From Sialis fuliginosa (lineage: Eukaryota > Arthropoda > Insecta > Megaloptera > Sialidae): a stretch of DNA of 64,000 nucleotides. Shown in pieces: positions 58,728 through 64,000 of the stretch. The notes beneath the pieces were generated by a model. It was given only the letters and a program-made list of their open reading frames with translations. It had not been told where the DNA came from and did not search any database. The stretch spans positions 17,917,638 through 17,981,637 of the forward strand of contig OY540815.1 of assembly GCA_961205875.1 (NCBI GenBank), given 5' to 3'. How positions within the stretch are numbered: position 1 is the stretch's first letter; each line of letters begins with the position of its first letter. A program made the position numbers and the translations under genes.

Positions 58728-59755
58728 CAGTGCTTCCCTTTCTTTATGGGTAAATTAATACAAATATGTGTTTTCAGTTAATAAATAATTTAAAAATATT
58801 ATTAGAATATTCATCTTTATGCGCAACCCAAACATTTATAACATTTAATATTAATTAACACGTTCCATTATAAAACTATAATACCTCTACGTCTTATTTT
58901 CTTGTATTTTAGTCGATATTTGTATGATGAATTGAAGTTCACTGCAGGAAATTTCACTAAAAATTTTTTAATTTTTGATTTCGTTAAAAGTATGTTTATT
59001 GTATAGAAAATGACGTGAAAAGTTGTTTGTTTCAAACCGCAGGTCTGTATCTCAAACCGTTCTCGAGATATAGCCTCTCAAAGTTTTAGTTTTTTCAAAT
59101 TTTTGGAGAAAAAAGGCCATAACTTTTGAACGGGTGGTCGGAATTGATTTTAGTTGACGGATTTGAAATCAGCGTGTCAAAATCTATATAAGGACATGTA
59201 TAATACCTTAAAACTCGAAAAAAAAAAATTCGCGAAAAATCGAAAAAATTCAAAGGGGTATACCTTAAAAAAATGTCGATTTTTGGCCAAATTTTTTTTG
59301 TCGAATTTTAAAGTATTATACATGTCATTATATAGATTTTGACACGCTGATTTCAAATCCGTCAACTAAAATCAATTCCGACCACCCGTTCAAAAGTTAT
59401 GGCCTTTTTTCTCCAAAAATTTGAAAAAACTAAAACTTTGAGAGGCTATATCTCGAGAACGGTTTGAGATACAGACCTGCGGTTTGAAACAAACAACTTT
59501 TCACGTCATTTTCTATACAATAAACATACTTTTAACGAAATCAAAAATTCTAAATTTTTTAGTGAAATTTCCTGCACTGAACTTCAACTCGTCACACAAA
59601 TATCTACTTAAATACAAGAAAATAAGACGTAGAGGTATTATAGTTTTATAATTGAACGTGTAAATTAATATTAAATGTTATTTTTGACTTTTGGTTAAAA
59701 TGTTTGGGTTGCGCATAAAGATGAATATTTTAATAATATTTTTAAATTATGATTC
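58728..59755. mobile_element. Fold-back hAT relative, second copy without ends
   Basis: Matches the 3058-4132 element, from 'tttatgggtaaattaatac' inward, on both arms. It forms a longer and better palindrome than that copy: about 58745-59220 pairs with 59290-59735, centred near 59255. The terminal CAGTGGCG sequences are absent, so both ends are truncated or replaced. Opposed ORFs (59154-59342 and 59177-59365) encode the same residues because of the symmetry and are not genes. The left flank (agggctgcacacgacacgag) may be another hAT fragment. Confidence 0.88.
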
Positions 59756-59931
59756 TTTTTATTAAATTCAAGTGATTTAAATTCCCTCATTATAGAAGTT
59801 TATATTTTAGAAAATATATAATTAAATAAAAAATTACATACATATTTAATAAATACATATATATATATATTATGTATTTACGTAACACTAAAGACACGCT
59901 TCTAACCATTTAATATATTTATAATTGTGAA

Positions 59932-60539
59932 CAGGGCCGGCTTTAGGGGTATGCAGGGTCTGCAACGAGGGTAGACCGGCCCCGCGCAGCCGATGTTTTT
60001 TATAATAATAAATTAAAATATCATATACAAATCAATTGTGTGCACCGAAATTTCGGTCAGATAAAAAAAAATTATGTGTTATTTAAATTTTCACTACAAA
60101 ATAGTACGCCTTACATTAATGAAAATTCATTTTTTGCTTCCTCGCCAATATCTTTCAACAGACTCGGTAGAAAAAAATTGTAAATAAAATAAAAAAAAGA
60201 TTTTGAAGCCTACAATTTTTAAAATACAATTTCGTAGCTGAATGTAATAAAATTATCCTTCATTTATTGTAAATAGTTTCGCAAAAAATCGATTAATGTA
60301 AAGATTTTATTTTTTCATGAAGTGAAGATCGACTATTTTAGCTCAAAACTTCAACGCTTTCAAACATAGCTGTAATTTTTTCCACTCGGTGCAATTTTTT
60401 GTTTAAAAAAATTCATTGTTATCATTTTTACCAAATTTACAGCTATTTAATTATTGTACATTTTTTAAGGAAAATTCTTATGTTTTTTTGACGGCATTTA
60501 TTTTTGCACACAGCCCCGCAAATCCTAGAGCCGGCTCTG
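59932..60539. mobile_element. hAT MITE with 8-bp duplication ATTGTGAA
   Basis: The left end CAGGGCCGGCTTTAGGGG and the right end CCTAGAGCCGGCTCTG are inverted repeats of about 16 bp. ATTGTGAA is repeated exactly at 59924-59931 and 60540-60547. G+C-rich ends enclose an A+T-rich interior. 608 bp with no transposase remnant. Confidence 0.95.
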
Positions 60540-60547
60540 ATTGTGAA

Positions 60548-62295
60548 CTATACACTAATTTACTTATAGAATAGAATGTACGTGCGTGACTTACAAATCA
60601 TATAAAAATATTTCAAAACAGTTCTGAAAAGATATAATTAAATTTTAGAAAAGTTTTACTTATTGTTACTTAATTAATTTTATTACAATATGAATAGTTT
60701 CAAATGGATTTAAGGTACTATTTGAAATTGTATAAATGAATTTTCTACATCTGTATCGTCTAGAGAAAATACAATTATTTTATCTAGCAAAGAAATGTAC
60801 AAACTAAAAACTCAATTGTATTGAAGAACAGAATAAAAATATAAACATTTCTAGAAAATTCTTCTTTTATCTACATGGGAAAACTTATTATGTAGACTTA
60901 TTTGTATTCTTTTATGTCCATATTTTTCTTTTTTATAAAAAAAATATCGTAGCTTCTCTATAAATTTATTTAGTTAATATAAACACTCGATGTTGTATAT
61001 TTTTATACATCAATTAAAATTTGTTTTTAAATTCACATAGTTCATGTCATGCTTTTTGATCATTTCCTTAAAAAACCTATTAATTCATTTTCCACACTAA
61101 TGACAAAGTAATAGCCTTTACTATGTAATTAAGACTCGTATGTTAATTAATATTAAAACAGCAACTAAAATATACCTTTTCATGAACTAAAGGTAATTAA
61201 AAATAGTAATATAAAGTCATATTCAAATTCTGAAAAAATATGTAATACTTTAATTAAAATAAAATGATACTATTTTTTTAATAGCATATCAGTACTATTC
61301 AATACTGAATAGGTACAATATTTTTTAATATTCATAAATAATCAATTACGATATATAATAAATAATAGAAAACAATATTTTCTCTAAGCAGTAACATTTT
61401 AAAATTTTTGATTAAAGTTTTTTAAATTGAATAAAAACAGAAAAAGTATATTTCGTATTTCCACGATTGTGTTTGTAAACATTAATTGATCGAATTGAAA
61501 CAAAAATAACAGTTTTTAGAATAAATTCTCTAGGGAGTAACGTTTTTAGTTTTTTTACTTAAATGAATAAAAAAATAAAATAAAAATCGTATTTTCACAA
61601 TTTTGTTTGTAAATACTAATTAACTGTTTTTATGTTCGTATATTATGCAATACTAGTCTGAGTTTTATTTAACCCCACTGCTACGTATTCACGTCATTTC
61701 CTCGACTGTGCATCCCGACACAGTCACCATTTTTCCATTTTGAGGTGCAAAACCCTAAAAAGTTCTCAGAAAATAATTAATTTGCCTATTATTTTTTTTG
61801 CTATATTATATTTTTAATATAAATATTTTATCTGTATTCCCTTTTGCATTATTGATTATATATATTTTTGCAAATGCAAGATCATATTCTTTACAATAGA
61901 ATGCACCCCTCGCATTCAATGCCAAAATAAATTAATATCAAATTTCATCATTATCCGCCAATCATTGAGAGTTCTATTGTTCGGCTGTCAAACAAATCAA
62001 TTACTGTAGGAACAAAACACATTCTGCCTACTCCCCTTACCATAGACTCTGTATACACTCCAACTGCATTACATTAACGTAAATATACTTGTTAAATTAC
62101 GTATATATAACGTGTGTTCATTTGAAAACTTCACCTGAATATTTTGATGAAATAAAACTTGAAGAATTCAGTTTTTTTTTTTTAATTTTGCTTACTTATT
62201 TAAACAAACAAAAATTGTAACCAAATAGGTGAAAAGTTTTTTCTGAGTAAAAAATTCTCTAAGATTTAAAGTCTCATATTATTTTGTTTTAAATG
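60548..62295. other. Long A+T-rich stretch, nothing recognised
   Basis: Very A+T-rich with long A and T runs. A more balanced patch at about 61670-61760 has no identifiable motif. No gene or repeat is supported. Confidence 0.45.
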
Positions 62296-62303
62296 TCTTA
62301 GAT

Positions 62304-62516
62304 CAGTGATTCTTAAACTAGGGTCCGCGGACCCCGGAACTTTTGGCGAGGGTCTGTGAAACATGTTTGATATAAATTAAAGTACTTTTACATTTCTATT
62401 TACCAGTGATTAATTAGTATCTAACGACCTTCTTTATTTTTCTATCAGGGAGGGGGTCCCTGAAAAATAATTGTTCAAAAGAGCGTCCCTAGACTACATA
62501 AGTTTAAGAACCGCTG
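62304..62516. mobile_element. hAT MITE with 8-bp duplication TCTTAGAT
   Basis: The left end CAGTGATTCTTAAACTAGGG and the right end AAGTTTAAGAACCGCTG are inverted. TCTTAGAT flanks it exactly at 62296-62303 and 62517-62524. 213 bp. The interior 'gggtccctgaaaaataattg' matches the truncated copy at 4182-4325. Confidence 0.95.
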
Positions 62517-62524
62517 TCTTAGAT

Positions 62525-63327
62525 AAAAGTTGCTAAATTGTTCATCGCTAGTTTCATTTTCATTTTGGAGTATTTTCATTATTTTAGAAAACGTTTTAAA
62601 AAAATTCCACAACTATATACTAAAATACAATTATTATACTAGTAGTATAAAACATCTAAGTATTTTATTGGTGTACAATACACATCATTCAAATAACACA
62701 ATAAAATGGTATACCTTTCGTTGAATAAAAGATATATACGAACGGTTTCAAGTTGTTTTAAAAACAACCTTATGAATCAACGTTATTTATATCAACCTGT
62801 AGGTATTTTTGGCCAATGATTTCCTGAATGATTCGTGTAGATATACATGTAAGTTATAACAGTGGTTCTAAAGCTTGTATTGGCTATGTTTAAGGCTGCT
62901 TTAACTCTGACCTTTACCAGTATTACATTTCTAACTGTAAGGTATGTACATATTATCCAGTGTCACCTTATTCCAAGTATTTTTAAGGTAAATATGAATA
63001 ATTAATTGGAAAATTCATTAAACTTTTAATAAACCCCGTATAACTTTAGTTTGTTATCCAATAAATAAATAAATAAAAAATGTAGTCTTATATTATAACA
63101 GCCAAATAAAAATAATAAGTCTTACCATTAAACGAAAAATAAAATAAAAAATAAAATGAATTGTCTTGGCCCAATACAATACATAAACTACGTTTTTTCG
63201 AACAATGAAAACCCCAGAAAATATTTTTTATGTCAAATGGTAACAAACAGACCGACCGACAGACTAAAATTCTAAAAATAATCAAAAAGGATTATTTACC
63301 CAAAAAACCTGTTACTACAGATTTATA
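62525..63327. other. A+T-rich spacer with a solo hAT end
   Basis: CAGTGGTTCTAAAGCTTG at 62860-62877 looks like one hAT terminus without a partner. A GACCGACCGACAG tract at about 63252 marks a small retroposon-like remnant. ORFs at 62530-62724 and 63088-63285 are noise. Confidence 0.4.
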
Positions 63328-63880
63328 AAGTACTGGCACTAGTTATGGCCGCTATATGAGCGAGGTTTACTGTTTTTGTGATTGACGGGTTTCTTTTTTG
63401 TAATTCTCATCAACTCATGTTACTAATGAAACTCTTTATTTAATCAATTTAATTACCAAACTCCGCAAATATAGTTTGTTTTTTAAATTATAACCTTTTT
63501 ATTTTGTTTATGTTTTTTTTTCTAAAGTAATGGATAAAGTAAAACCAGTAATGAGTACGCAGTGATGGACACTTGCTAATGATTACAAAACGATAAGTAC
63601 TACGACATAAAATAAATTTAAAAAAATTGTCAAATTTGAAACAATGTAAAGCAGTTACTATGATAATATAATAATTAATAAATAAATTATACTAATAATT
63701 AGTTTAAATGTCTACCATTTTTACACCTATTGGCCCATTGTCATCAAATCATGCTGTAAGACAGTTAAATGTATATTGAGAAATGATAATAATCAAACAT
63801 CACCAAATATTTCTAAGTCAGTACATTTAATTAAAAAATAGCCATTACTGGGGTCTTATCCAAGACTGGTACCAGTACCT
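63328..63880 (+). mobile_element. TA-site MITE family A, copy 5
   Basis: 553 bp with TA at 63326-63327 and 63881-63882. The left end is AAGTACTGGCACTAGTTATG and the right end ACTGGTACCAGTACCT. Substitutions in both ends mark it as older than the 35825 copy. The interior aligns with copies 2 and 3. Confidence 0.9.
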
Positions 63881-64000
63881 TATATAAGTATTGATTGATG
63901 GCATCACACAGCCCAACATCTTCAGAAACAAAATCAGCCCGACACGCATAAAATCATTGTTACGTCATAGTAACACTGTAATAAACGGTTTCGAGAAGTC

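Noticed and set aside
59154-59365. Opposed ORFs encoding the same peptide (also at 3552-3743)
   Set aside because: They lie in the arms of fold-back elements, so the same bases are read on both strands; no ATG start is seen for the 59 kb pair.

Overview
This window looks like non-coding DNA from an animal nuclear genome, most likely an insect. It is roughly three-quarters A+T by eye and contains no long open reading frame; the longest is about 118 codons. It is packed with remnants of cut-and-paste DNA transposons and with short fragments carrying CAGACAGACAGA tracts that resemble tails of dispersed insect repeats. I found no tRNA, rRNA, CRISPR, operon or bacterial-type gene. The insect assignment is an inference from repeat style and composition; I cannot name an order. 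The simplest reading is a large intron or an intergenic desert.

The transposon content is the best supported part. At least five hAT-type non-autonomous elements have exact 8-bp target duplications: 2302-2663, 3058-4132, 34802-35158, 41571-41862 and 59932-60539. A sixth, at 62304-62516, belongs to the common CAGTG..TTCTTAAACT type. A PIF/Harbinger-like MITE with a TAA duplication lies at 55081-55412. A family with a TA target site and the terminus AGGTACTGGCACCAGT occurs six times (1664, 13177, 16721, 31930, 35825, 63328). Long fold-back elements lie at 3058-4132 (second copy near 58728-59755), 8449-8667 and 30617-31274. The only recognisable protein remnant is the C-terminal dimerisation region of a hAT transposase at 23130-23390, broken by an in-frame stop.

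The most striking structure is a nested composite at 22337-26798. Two inverted arms of about 560 bp enclose a hAT remnant, then nine head-to-tail copies of a 184-bp satellite bounded by a 14-bp inverted repeat, then two diverged copies of a motif also found in the arms. Other tandem arrays are a 122-bp x3 repeat (20655-21021) and a 583-bp x3 repeat (52681-54420).

Two minus-strand sites look like splice acceptors fused directly to donors (52132/52133 and 17422/17423). Each is followed within about 50 nt by a second donor, which is the layout of recursive-splicing sites in long introns. If real, the window lies in a long intron of a gene transcribed on the minus strand. A few less A+T-rich islands stand out (4790-4930, 20220-20440, 29470-29640, 33400-33530, 38690-38980, 42340-42590, 44340-44530, 49600-49900). 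Some carry recognisable motifs: TGACGTCA twice, an RFX X-box-like site and a CTCF-like core. They are the best candidates for enhancers, promoters or exons.
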